Source of the DNA: Streptomyces sp. JJ38
GTDB lineage: Bacteria; Actinomycetota; Actinomycetes; Streptomycetales; Streptomycetaceae
DNA: 51,589 nt
Assembly: GCF_019303475.1 (NCBI RefSeq)
Contig: NZ_JABLSI010000038.1
Location: forward strand, 1-51,589
Reading direction: 5' to 3'
Position 1 is the stretch's first letter. Every line of letters starts with the position of its first letter. Below the pieces are notes generated by a model. The model had not been told where the DNA came from. It was given only the letters and a program-made list of their open reading frames with translations, and did not search any database. Shown in pieces: positions 8,613 through 16,388 of this stretch. A program made the translations under genes and the position numbers.

Positions 8613-8695
8613 ACCCGCCCGGCCCGACGGCGCAGCAGGCGCCGGACGGCCGACGCGGTACAGGGGAGCCCCGGGGCGTTCGAGAGGGATGAGAT

Positions 8696-9349
8696 TTGTC
8701 CATTCGTCGTGGGAAAGCAGCACGTGCGGGCGCGGTCTCGCTGACCGTCCTGGCCCCGGTGGCGCTGCTCACCTTGACGGCCGGCCCCGCCAAGGCGGCG
8801 GACGGTGGAACCTGGGACCGCCTCGCGCAGTGCGAGAGTGGTGGCAACTGGCGGATCAACACCGGCAACGGCTACTACGGCGGCCTGCAGTTCTCCGCCT
8901 CCACCTGGGCCGCCTACGGCGGCACGGCCTACGCGGCCACCGCCGACACGGCCAGCCGGGCCCAGCAGATCGAGATCGCCGAGAAGGTCCAGGCGGCCCA
9001 GGGCTGGGGGGCGTGGCCCGCCTGCTCCGCGAAGCTGGGCCTGTACGGAAGCGACCCTCAGCCGACCCGTCCCGCCCCGTCGAAGCAGCCGGCCTCCCCG
9101 GCGCCCGAGGCGGGGTCGCACAGCGGGCCCGACACGTCCGCCCGCGGCTCCGGAGTGCCGGAGCGGACACCCCGGCCGCACACCGACCGCGGCCACTCCC
9201 GGGCCAACTACACCGTCGAGCCCGGTGACACGCTCAGCGCCATCGCCGCCGCGCACGACACCGACTGGCGCCGAGTCCACCGGGACAACGCCGAGGTCAT
9301 CGGCGAGGACCCGGACGTGATCCTCCCGGGACAGCGGCTGCACGTCTGA
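8696..9349 (+). CDS. Secreted resuscitation-promoting-factor-like protein with C-terminal LysM
   Basis: A secreted muralytic enzyme that probably cleaves peptidoglycan during spore germination or growth. Residues 1-34 are a Sec signal peptide (RRGK basic start, hydrophobic core, AKA cleavage site). Residues 36-110 form an Rpf domain: TWDRLAQCESGGNWRINTGN, where the Glu after Cys is the expected catalytic residue, then GGLQFSASTW and a second Cys near WPACS. A Pro/Ser linker leads to a LysM domain over the last 46 residues (YTVEPGDTLSAIA). The start is TTG at 8696, supported by AGAGGG 7 bases upstream; a nearby ATG is in another frame. Length 217 aa. Confidence 0.93.
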   Translation: MSIRRGKAARAGAVSLTVLAPVALLTLTAGPAKAADGGTWDRLAQCESGGNWRINTGNGYYGGLQFSASTWAAYGGTAYAATADTASRAQQIEIAEKVQAAQGWGAWPACSAKLGLYGSDPQPTRPAPSKQPASPAPEAGSHSGPDTSARGSGVPERTPRPHTDRGHSRANYTVEPGDTLSAIAAAHDTDWRRVHRDNAEVIGEDPDVILPGQRLHV

Positions 9350-9363
9350 TCCGCCGCCAACCG

Positions 9364-9396
9364 CGTCCCGCCCCGGACTCCTTCCGGGGCGGGACG
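9364..9396. terminator. Hairpin terminator of the Rpf-like gene
   Basis: Perfect 14-bp stem (9364-9377 with 9383-9396), 5-base loop CTCCT, 15 bases after the stop codon. Confidence 0.75.
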
Positions 9397-9608
9397 AACT
9401 GTCGGTCGATGTGACGTTTCTCCGAAGAAATCCGGTGAACGAACCAACCCGGGACGCCGCATCCCGGTCTTACTGGACGTAAGGCGGGCGGCCGCCAGCC
9501 GGCGGTGGCCGCCCGCGCCCAGAGACGGAACCGGGGACGCATGCACATACCCACCCTCCCGCGAGGCGGGCACGGCGCCGACGGCGTGCCGACGGGAGGG
9601 CGCCGCGG

Positions 9609-10466
9609 ATGATGACCACTGCGGAGCCCCTGCCCGACCGGGTGCGGGTGCGGGCCCACTGCACCGCCGACACGGCGGGTGGGCTGACCTTCGACGTCGT
9701 CCGGCCCGAAGTGGTCGGGGAGTCCTGGGACGCCGCGCTGCTGCTGTGCCGCCGCACGATGGGGCCCGGAGCCGCCACGGAGGAGGTCCGGCTGCCGCTC
9801 GTGCCCGTCGGGGCCGGGGTGCTCCGGGCGGCCCTGCCGAGCACCATGACGCTCGCGGAGGGGGTGTGGAACGCCTACCTCTGCCTCGGTGGCGGCGAGC
9901 GCGCGCGGCTGCTCCCCGGCACCCACGACCTGCACTCCCTGACGGCACACAGTCCCCAGCCCGGGCGGACGTGGCTCGGGGCGCGCGTCCCCTTCACCAC
10001 CCAGAAGGGCAACCTCGCCCTGCGGGCCTGGCAGCGCTGGCCGCACGCCGAGGCCGCGGAGCTGCTGGTCGCCGACGGTGCGCTGACGCTGCGCGGCCGC
10101 CTGTACGGGGCCGAGCTGACCCCCGAGGCCACCCTGGAGGTGACGCCCCGGCAGGGCCGCGGCCCCGTCGCGAGCGCCCCGGTGCGCCCGGAGGGGGGCG
10201 GCTTCCGCTGTGTCCTCCCGCTCGCGGGACTGCGCCCGCCCGCGCGCGACGGCTGTGCGCTGTGGCTGCGTCCGGGGGCCGGCGAGGCCGCCGTGCGCGT
10301 CGCCCGCATCCTCGACGACGTCGCGGACAAGCAGCACCGGCTGCGGCACCCCGCGGTGCCGCTGAGTGACGGGGACCGCCTCGTCCGCCCCTGCTACACG
10401 GGGGCCAACGAGCTGCTGCTGCGGTTCGAACCCGTGCGTCGCGGTGCCGGCCGAACCGGTCGCTGA
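9609..10466 (+). CDS. Hypothetical protein, 285 aa, beta-rich
   Basis: I do not recognise a family with certainty. Two consecutive ATG codons start the gene; no strong ribosome-binding site is visible. The product is soluble, without signal peptide or membrane spans. It alternates short beta-like strands (VRVRAHCTADTAGGLTFDVV; EGVWNAYLCLGGGERARLL) and looks like two similar halves, each with an Ig-like or jelly-roll feel. Comparable modules are found appended to Streptomyces glycosyltransferases that make surface polymers, but that is a loose resemblance. A 259-bp gap with a terminator separates it from the Rpf gene; about 250 bp without recognisable features follow it. Confidence 0.65.
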   Translation: MMTTAEPLPDRVRVRAHCTADTAGGLTFDVVRPEVVGESWDAALLLCRRTMGPGAATEEVRLPLVPVGAGVLRAALPSTMTLAEGVWNAYLCLGGGERARLLPGTHDLHSLTAHSPQPGRTWLGARVPFTTQKGNLALRAWQRWPHAEAAELLVADGALTLRGRLYGAELTPEATLEVTPRQGRGPVASAPVRPEGGGFRCVLPLAGLRPPARDGCALWLRPGAGEAAVRVARILDDVADKQHRLRHPAVPLSDGDRLVRPCYTGANELLLRFEPVRRGAGRTGR

Positions 10467-10713
10467 AGGCGGTCGCACCGGAACTCCGCCCGCCTTTACC
10501 CACCCTCCGCACCGGGAATTCCCACACCGCTGAACCGTGATTCGGCGGGGCTGCCCCCGGGGAATTGCGGGTCCGTGGAAAAGAGGCGGAGAAGGCCCGG
10601 AGGGGCGGTCGCGGAGAGGGCCGAACGGAGGAGCGACTGTGACAGAAGTGTGGCACGCGCATGACCGCGCCGGGACTTCCTGGTGCGTGGGGCCGTGACG
10701 TACGGTGGCCGAC

Positions 10714-10929
10714 ATGGCACCCATACCCTTCGAGTCCAACGAGCCGGACGACGACCCCGAGGCCTACGCCGGGATGCCGGTGACGGCCGCCGAGGAGCGG
10801 GCGCGCAGCCGAGGCTGGACCACCGTGCGCGTTTTGCCGCCGGACGCCGTCGTCACCATGGAGTACGTGGCGGGTCGCCTCAACCTCACCGCCGAGGACG
10901 ACACGGTCGTCCGCGGCTGGAAGGGCTGA
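10714..10929 (+). CDS. I78-type peptidase inhibitor family protein
   Basis: A small 71-residue protein matching the proteinase inhibitor I78 pattern: RSRGWTTVRVLPPDAVVTME, then GRLNLTAEDDTVVRGWKG at the C-terminus. The GRLN...V.R.W.G tail is the family signature. There is no signal peptide, so a cytoplasmic role is more likely than secretion. The ATG at 10714 lies 7 bases after a TACGGT hexamer resembling a -10 box, so the mRNA may be leaderless; a GTG at 10705 is the alternative start. It ends 16 bases before a very strong terminator. The target protease is unknown. Confidence 0.82.
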   Translation: MAPIPFESNEPDDDPEAYAGMPVTAAEERARSRGWTTVRVLPPDAVVTMEYVAGRLNLTAEDDTVVRGWKG

Positions 10930-10945
10930 GAGCCGACAGCGTTCT

Positions 10946-11000
10946 CGCCAGGCGGGCCCCGCACCGCGGCCGACGGCCGCGGTGCGGGGCCCGCCTGGCG
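10946..11000. terminator. Very strong bidirectional terminator, 26-bp perfect stem
   Basis: Bases 10946-10971 pair without a mismatch with 10975-11000 around a 3-base GAC loop. It lies between the convergent I78-inhibitor and PAP2 genes. Confidence 0.85.
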
Positions 11001-11050
11001 TCGTGGCCGCCGTCCCCGGGAGCGTCCCGCAGGGCACGGCGCCCTGCCCG

Positions 11051-12064
11051 CTAGGCCCGTGGCCCGAGCGGCGTGGTACGGCCTCCGGGGCGCTCCGCGG
11101 CCGGTCTGCGGCTCCCCGCGGGCGTGACGGGAGTCCGTTCCGAGCGCACGGCGTGCGGCCGGGAGGCGTGGCCCGCGTGCCCCGGATGCGCCGCGTGGGC
11201 GTGCCGTATGGCGCCCCCGGCCGCCCCGGCCGGCGTCCTGCCCGACGCGGCCTCGGAGCCCGGCGTCGCCGCACCGCCGGGCGCGGTGGCGGCCGGCGCC
11301 GTCTCCGCCCCGGCCGCCGTGACCAGCTTTCCCGCGGCCCGCAGCCGTGTCCAGTACGCCAGCACGTGCTCCTCGACGCGAGCGGCCAACGGCTCGCACC
11401 ACGGCAGCGCCAGCAGGATCAGCAGCCCCGCCACCCAGCCGAGCAGCACGTCGCTGACCCAGTGCGTGCCCAGGTAGACGGTGGTGGCTCCCACCCCGAG
11501 TGCGAAGACGGCGGCGACGACGGACAACCGGCGCCGGGCGCGCTCGGTGCTGGCCAGATACGCGAGGATGCCCCAGGTCACCACCGCGTTCGCGGTGTGC
11601 CCGGAGGGAAATATGTCCCCGGTGAGCCACATCTCGTTCGAGCCGAGGGTCGTCGCGTAGTGCGGCCCTTCCCGGGCCATGCCGAGCTTGGCCGCCCCCA
11701 CGCTCACGTTCAGCAGGAGCAGGGCCGCCCCGAGCATCAGGAGCGGGCGGAGCGTGCGCTGCCGCCAGGAGCGCCAGCCCAGCCAGGCGGTCACCAGCAC
11801 GGCCGTGGGCCCGCGCTGGCCGAGCACGACGAAGTAGTCGAGGAACGGATGCAGCTGGGGCCACTGCTTGTACGGGCGGAACAGCATGAGCTGCCAGTCC
11901 AGCCGGACCAGGTAGGAGGTCTGCACCACCGCGGCGACGATCGCCGCGTAGACGACCAGTGTGGCGGCGAAAAGCGACGTGCGGGCGACACTCATCGCCG
12001 GGGCCGGGTTCGGTCGCCGCGCGGGCTCCTGTTCCAGGCGGGCGAGGATTCGGTCGGTACGCAC
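11051..12064 (-). CDS. PAP2-family membrane phosphatase with His-rich tail
   Basis: An integral membrane phosphatase of the type 2 phosphatidic acid phosphatase superfamily, likely acting on a lipid phosphate or pyrophosphate. The three motifs are in order: KLGMAREGP near residue 125, FPSGHTANAV near 154, and YLGTHWVSDVLLG near 200, whose His and Asp are catalytic. Five or six hydrophobic helices surround them. The last 80 residues are low complexity, with a cluster of six or more His (RHAHAAHPGHAGH). I start at the GTG at 12064 (VRTDRILARLEQEP), which I recall as conserved; TGTAAT 9 bases upstream may be a -10 of a leaderless message. An ATG 24 codons later (MSVARTS) is possible. Confidence 0.88.
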   Translation of the reverse strand: MRTDRILARLEQEPARRPNPAPAMSVARTSLFAATLVVYAAIVAAVVQTSYLVRLDWQLMLFRPYKQWPQLHPFLDYFVVLGQRGPTAVLVTAWLGWRSWRQRTLRPLLMLGAALLLLNVSVGAAKLGMAREGPHYATTLGSNEMWLTGDIFPSGHTANAVVTWGILAYLASTERARRRLSVVAAVFALGVGATTVYLGTHWVSDVLLGWVAGLLILLALPWCEPLAARVEEHVLAYWTRLRAAGKLVTAAGAETAPAATAPGGAATPGSEAASGRTPAGAAGGAIRHAHAAHPGHAGHASRPHAVRSERTPVTPAGSRRPAAERPGGRTTPLGPRA

Positions 12065-12464
12065 TCGGTCGACATTACAGCGGGTGACCTGAAGGGGCGC
12101 TCCCGCACCCGCCTTCGTAATGGCGATGTGATGTGGATTCCCTCCCAGATAGGCGGTCGCGGGTGGATTCCGTGGAAATCCTGGGGCCGGTTTTTCATAT
12201 CCACGGCCTTTCCTGGGAATCCGCGAGTCCTGTTGCACCGGACTTCCGCTCGTGTCCACCTCGGCTTAATCTTCCCGCGGGAGGTGCGGCGGGACGTCGG
12301 GCCACGCGGCGGCGTGCCCGGGTGAACCGCGACACATGACCGATCGGCGGACTGGCGTACGCTACGGGGCACCGCCACCGCTCCGTCCGGGCCCGGCCAC
12401 GCCGGTGGCCCGCACTGACCGCGGCACGTCAGCGCCTTCGGCGGGCAGCACGAGGAGGTAGTAC

Positions 12465-14099
12465 ATGCCAGGGACGAGTCCGGACCCCGCCGGATCCGAC
12501 GTCCCCGCGCAGCGGACCCGCCCCCCGGCTCCCGTAGCCGGACGCTGGACCGTGCTCGTCGTCCTCTGTGCCAGTCTCCTGCTGGTCGCGCTGGACGCGA
12601 CGGTGCTGCACGTCGCCGTGCCGGCCGTCACCGCGGACCTGCGGCCCGGGCCGGTCGAGCTGCTGTGGATCGTCGACGCCTACCCACTGGTCTGCGCCTC
12701 CCTCCTCATTCTGTTCGGCACCCTGGGCGACCGGGTCGGGCGCCGCCGCGTCCTGCTGTTCGGCTACGCGATCTTCGGGCTCGCCTCGGTCCTCGCCGTC
12801 CTGGCCCACACGCCCGGGGTGCTCATCGCCGCCCGGGCGCTGCTGGGCGTCGGCGGCGCCATGATCATGCCCGCGACGCTCTCGCTGCTGCGGCACGTCT
12901 TCCCTGACCGGCGCGAGCGGGCGCTGGCCATCGGTGTCTGGAGCGCCGTCGCCGCCGTCGGAGCGGCGGCCGGGCCCCTGGTGGGCGGGCTGCTGCTCGA
13001 GCACTTCTGGTGGGGCTCGGTCTTCCTGCTCAACATCCCGCTGATGGTGGTGGCGGTCCCGGTCGGGCGGCTGCTCGTCCCGGAGTCCACCGGCGGGGAC
13101 AGCGGCCCCTGGGACGTGCTCGGCGCGCTGCTCGCCGCCACCGGTCTGTGCTGCGTCATCCTGGCCGTCAAGCAGGCGGGCGACGGGCGGCTGCTGCACC
13201 CCGGCACCGGGGCCCTGCTGGCGGCCGGTGCCGTGCTCCTCGGCTGGTTCGCCCACCGCCAGCGCCGCCGCCCGTTCCCGCTGGTGGACTTCACCGCCTT
13301 CGCCCGGCCCGCCTTCGGCACCGCGGTGAGCTGCATCGTCCTCACCGTGCTCTCCCTCGTCGGCCTCGCGCTGCTGGCCGCCCAGTACCTTCAGCTCATC
13401 CTCGGGCTCTCGCCGCTGCAGACCGGACTGCGGCTCCTCCCGCTGTCCCTCGCGGCCATCGCCGCCGGGCTCGCCGGGCCGCGGCTGCTCAGGGCCCTCG
13501 GCCCGCGCGCCATGGTCGTCGGGGGCTTCCTCCTCACGGCCGTGGCCGTCCTCAGCCTCACCGCGCTGGGCGAGCGGGACGATCCGGCCGTGTGCGTCGG
13601 CGCCTTCCTCCTCCTGGGCTTCGGTCTGCAGACGGTGCTTTTCGGCTGCTATGAGTCCATGCTCGCCGACGCCCCGCCCGAACAGGCGGGCAGCGCGGCG
13701 GCCATCGGGGAGACGGCCTACCAGCTCGGCGCGGGGCTGGGCATCGCCCTGCTCGGCACCGTCATGAACGGGACGTACGGCTCCGCCGTCGAGTCCGCCC
13801 CGGGGATACCGGAACGGGCCGCGGAGGCCGCCGGGCACTCGCTGGGCGAGGCGCTCGCGGTGGCCGACTCCCTGGGCGGCGCCGCGGGGGAGGTGCTGCG
13901 CGAGTCCGCGCGGCTCGCCTTCGTCCAGGGGATGCACGTGACGCTGCTGGTGAGCGCCGGCCTGCTGCTCGCCGGGGCGCTGGCCGCCCTGCGGCTGCCG
14001 CGCGCCGTGCACCGGGCCGATGACCGGGGCGGGTACGTCCCCGCGCAGCCGGGCCCCACGGAGGAGCCCCTCTTGCCCCAGAGTGTTACCAATCGGTAG
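12465..14099 (+). CDS. MFS drug exporter, EmrB/QacA (DHA2, 14-TM) type
   Basis: A proton-driven exporter probably of hydrophobic or cationic compounds. The 544-residue sequence has many hydrophobic helices and the hallmarks of the 14-helix branch: LDATVLHVAVPAVTADL in helix 1, WIVDAYPLV, GDRVGRRRVLLFG (motif A) after helix 2, and ARALLGVGGAMIMPATLSLL (helix 4) with the GAAAGPLVGG motif C in helix 5. The ATG at 12465 has GAGGAGG 6 bases upstream. There is no linked TetR regulator. The acyl-CoA dehydrogenase gene begins 41 bases after the stop and may be co-transcribed. The substrate cannot be told. Confidence 0.92.
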   Translation: MPGTSPDPAGSDVPAQRTRPPAPVAGRWTVLVVLCASLLLVALDATVLHVAVPAVTADLRPGPVELLWIVDAYPLVCASLLILFGTLGDRVGRRRVLLFGYAIFGLASVLAVLAHTPGVLIAARALLGVGGAMIMPATLSLLRHVFPDRRERALAIGVWSAVAAVGAAAGPLVGGLLLEHFWWGSVFLLNIPLMVVAVPVGRLLVPESTGGDSGPWDVLGALLAATGLCCVILAVKQAGDGRLLHPGTGALLAAGAVLLGWFAHRQRRRPFPLVDFTAFARPAFGTAVSCIVLTVLSLVGLALLAAQYLQLILGLSPLQTGLRLLPLSLAAIAAGLAGPRLLRALGPRAMVVGGFLLTAVAVLSLTALGERDDPAVCVGAFLLLGFGLQTVLFGCYESMLADAPPEQAGSAAAIGETAYQLGAGLGIALLGTVMNGTYGSAVESAPGIPERAAEAAGHSLGEALAVADSLGGAAGEVLRESARLAFVQGMHVTLLVSAGLLLAGALAALRLPRAVHRADDRGGYVPAQPGPTEEPLLPQSVTNR

Positions 14100-14140
14100 C
14101 ATCTGGCGGTTTCGACCACCTGGTGATCCGGAGGCCGCGC

Positions 14141-15328
14141 ATGTCCAGCCGTTCCCTGCCGCCGTTCGACCCCGCCGATCCCCTCGGCCTCGACGACCTG
14201 CTCAGCCCGGAGGAGCTGGCGGTCCGCGACACCGTACGGTCCTGGGCGTCGGATCGGGTGCTGCCGCACATCGCCGAGTGGTACGAGAACGGGGAACTGC
14301 CCGGCATCCGTGAGCTGGCCCGCGAGCTGGGCCGCATCGGCGCCCTCGGCATGTCACTGGAGGGCTACGGCTGCGCCGGGGCCTCCGCCGTCCAGTACGG
14401 CCTCGCCTGCCTGGAGCTGGAGGCGGCCGACTCCGGCATCCGCTCCCTCGTCTCCGTCCAGGGCTCCCTGGCCATGTACGCCATCCACCGCTACGGCTCG
14501 ACGGAGCAGAAGGAGCGCTGGCTGCCCGGCATGGCCGCCGGCGAGCTCATCGGCTGCTTCGGCCTCACCGAGCCCGACGTCGGCTCCGACCCGGCCGCGA
14601 TGCGCACCCACGCCAAACGCGACGGCGACGACTGGGTGCTGAACGGCCGCAAGATGTGGATCACCAACGGCTCCGTCGCCGCGGTGGCCGTCGTGTGGGC
14701 CGCCACCGAGGACGGCATCCGCGGCTTCGTCGTGCCCACGGACAGCCCGGGCTTCTCGGCGCCCGAGATCAAGCACAAGTGGTCTCTGCGGGCCTCGGTC
14801 ACCAGCGAGCTCGTCATGGACGACGTCCGGCTCCCGGCCGACGCCGTCCTGCCCGGCGTCACGGGCCTGCGCGGCCCGCTCAGTTGCCTCAGCCACGCCC
14901 GCTACGGCATCGTGTGGGGCTCGATGGGCGCGGCCCGCAGCTGCCTCCACGCCGCCCTCGACTACGCGGGCAGCCGCGAGCAGTTCGGCCGTCCGCTCGC
15001 CGGGTTCCAGCTGACCCAGGCCAAGCTGGCCGACATGGCGCTCGAACTGCACAAGGGCGTGCTGCTCGCGCACCACCTCGGCCGCCGGATGGACGCCGGG
15101 ACGCTGCGTCCGGAGCAGATCAGCTTCGGCAAGCTCAACAACGTGCGCGAGGCCATCGAGATCTGCCGGACCTCCCGCACGATCCTGGGCGCCAACGGCA
15201 TCTCCCTGGAGTACCCGGTGATGCGGCACGCCACCAACCTCGAGTCCGTCCTCACCTACGAGGGCACGGTGGAGATGCACCAGCTCGTCCTCGGCAAGGC
15301 GCTGACGGGCGTCGACGCCTTCCGCTGA
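14141..15328 (+). CDS. Acyl-CoA dehydrogenase, glutaryl-CoA dehydrogenase-like
   Basis: A flavoenzyme oxidising acyl-CoA. The 395-residue product shows LTEPDVGSDPAAMRTHA, WITNGSVAAVAVVWA, REQFGRPLAGFQLTQAKLAD and a C-terminal TYEGTVEMHQLVLGKALTG. The Glu of YEGT (residue 374) sits where glutaryl-CoA dehydrogenases carry the catalytic base, and RTILGANGI also fits that branch, so glutaryl-CoA oxidation or decarboxylation in lysine or tryptophan breakdown is likely. The start is ATG 14141 with GGAG 7 bases before it; a GTG at 14123 lacks such support. It is followed by a bidirectional terminator. Confidence 0.9.
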   Translation: MSSRSLPPFDPADPLGLDDLLSPEELAVRDTVRSWASDRVLPHIAEWYENGELPGIRELARELGRIGALGMSLEGYGCAGASAVQYGLACLELEAADSGIRSLVSVQGSLAMYAIHRYGSTEQKERWLPGMAAGELIGCFGLTEPDVGSDPAAMRTHAKRDGDDWVLNGRKMWITNGSVAAVAVVWAATEDGIRGFVVPTDSPGFSAPEIKHKWSLRASVTSELVMDDVRLPADAVLPGVTGLRGPLSCLSHARYGIVWGSMGAARSCLHAALDYAGSREQFGRPLAGFQLTQAKLADMALELHKGVLLAHHLGRRMDAGTLRPEQISFGKLNNVREAIEICRTSRTILGANGISLEYPVMRHATNLESVLTYEGTVEMHQLVLGKALTGVDAFR

Positions 15329-15333
15329 GGCCG

Positions 15334-15364
15334 GGGGAGTCCCGCCCGGCCGGCGGGACTCCCC
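15334..15364. terminator. Bidirectional terminator, 13-bp perfect stem
   Basis: GGGGAGTCCCGCC (15334-15346) pairs with 15352-15364 around a 5-base loop, between the convergent acyl-CoA dehydrogenase and SDR genes. Confidence 0.8.
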
Positions 15365-15386
15365 AGCGCGTGCGCCGCGAAGGGGC

Positions 15387-16292
15387 TCAGTCCACCGGCT
15401 CGCCGGCGCGCGCGCCGAACTCGTCCGGCAGCTGGAAGACCTTCATCCGGATCTTGTCGTAGACGCGGTCGGGCGCGTACTTGACGATGCCGGCCAGCGG
15501 GCGCGCCGACTTGCCGACGAGGTAACGCGCCTTCGGCGTCTCCGCGTTGAGGGCCCGTACCACCACCTTGCCGACCGCCTCCGGCGAGGTGCCCAGACGC
15601 CGGATGTGCATCGTCGCGTTCTTCAGCATCGAGCGGTACGCCTTCCCGTACAGGTTCCGCTCGTAGGCTCCGAACTCGTCGATGTTGCTGAGGCCCTCCT
15701 GTTCCAGCTTGTCCACCGCCGCCGTCTTGATGGAGGCGGGTTCCACCAGGACCACGTGGATGCCCCAGGGCAGCAGTTCCACCCGCAGCGCGTGGTTGAC
15801 CGCGGCGAAGGCCCACTTGGAGGCGTTCAGCGGGGAGGCGAAGGGCATGACCACCCGGTTCCCGATCGAACCGATGTTGATCAGACGCCCGGTTCCCCTG
15901 CGCAGCTGCGGCAGGAACTCCTGGATGACCGCGAGCTGCCCGAAGAAGTTGATCTCAAAGCTCTTGCGCAGCCGGTCCATCGGGACGACCTCGGCGGGCG
16001 AGGTGATGCCGACGCCCGCGTTGTTCACGAGCGCGGCCAGGCCCCGGTCGCCGGTGGCCTCGCGGACCCGGCGCCCGGCCTCCTTGATGTTCGCCTCGTC
16101 GGTGACGTCCAGAATGAGCGGCTCCAGGCTGCCGCGGGCGGCCGCCCGCAGCTCACGGCCGTCGGACTCCTTACGGACTCCGGCGAAGACGTGGTACCCG
16201 TCGGCCGCCAGTCGCAGGGCACAGGAGCGGCCGATTCCCGACGATGTACCGGTGACGACCACCGTGCCCTTGCCTGTGTGGGAGACGTGCAC
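15387..16292 (-). CDS. Atypical short-chain dehydrogenase/reductase lacking the catalytic Tyr
   Basis: A 301-residue SDR. The cofactor motif TGTSSGIG is at residues 14-21, NNAG lies in the expected place (LVNNAGVGI) and Ser142 (INIGSIGNRV) is the usual catalytic Ser. The next motif should be YxxxK, but the sequence reads LNASK: Leu155 (CTG) stands exactly 13 residues after Ser142, where Tyr belongs, and Lys159 is kept. Classical SDR chemistry is therefore doubtful, although related actinobacterial SDRs with this substitution may exist. The start is GTG 16292 with AGGAG 6 bases upstream. It is the last gene of a leftward group behind two flavoprotein genes, after a 96-base gap containing an inverted repeat. 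Confidence 0.88.
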   Translation of the reverse strand: MHVSHTGKGTVVVTGTSSGIGRSCALRLAADGYHVFAGVRKESDGRELRAAARGSLEPLILDVTDEANIKEAGRRVREATGDRGLAALVNNAGVGITSPAEVVPMDRLRKSFEINFFGQLAVIQEFLPQLRRGTGRLINIGSIGNRVVMPFASPLNASKWAFAAVNHALRVELLPWGIHVVLVEPASIKTAAVDKLEQEGLSNIDEFGAYERNLYGKAYRSMLKNATMHIRRLGTSPEAVGKVVVRALNAETPKARYLVGKSARPLAGIVKYAPDRVYDKIRMKVFQLPDEFGARAGEPVD

Positions 16293-16329
16293 GAGCAACT
16301 CCTCGTTTCGCTTGCAGGTGTCACGGGGT

Positions 16330-16368
16330 GCGGGTGCCGGCTCCGGATGTCGCGCGGCCGGCACCCGC
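16330..16368. terminator. Inverted repeat between flavoprotein A and the SDR gene
   Basis: A perfect 12-bp repeat (GCGGGTGCCGGC at 16330-16341 with 16357-16368) encloses 15 bases. It lies between two same-strand genes, so it may be a partial terminator or mRNA-stabilising hairpin that lowers SDR expression relative to the flavoproteins. Confidence 0.5.
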
Positions 16369-16388
16369 CTGATGTCCTGGGGCGGAGC

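Larger units (their letters stand above)
8176..8695. other. 520-bp divergent intergenic region
   Basis: Gene-free DNA between two divergent genes. About 8330-8460 is noticeably richer in A and T than its surroundings and contains several GACA/TGTC pairs. The right-hand part holds a promoter candidate (8472-8501) and a leader with paired segments (8510-8612), described separately. I see no convincing coding frame in it. Confidence 0.6.

Noticed and set aside
8502..8695. ydaO-type (c-di-AMP) riboswitch before the Rpf-like gene
   Set aside because: Expected from knowledge of Streptomyces rpf genes, but I could not find the conserved GGGGTGAA-type or CCGGGGA-type elements; only a generic structured leader is reported.
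14085..14102. TACC-N4-GGTA half palindrome at the MFS stop codon as a TetR operator
   Set aside because: Only a partial palindrome, overlaps the end of a coding gene, and no regulator gene is adjacent; matches of this size occur by chance.
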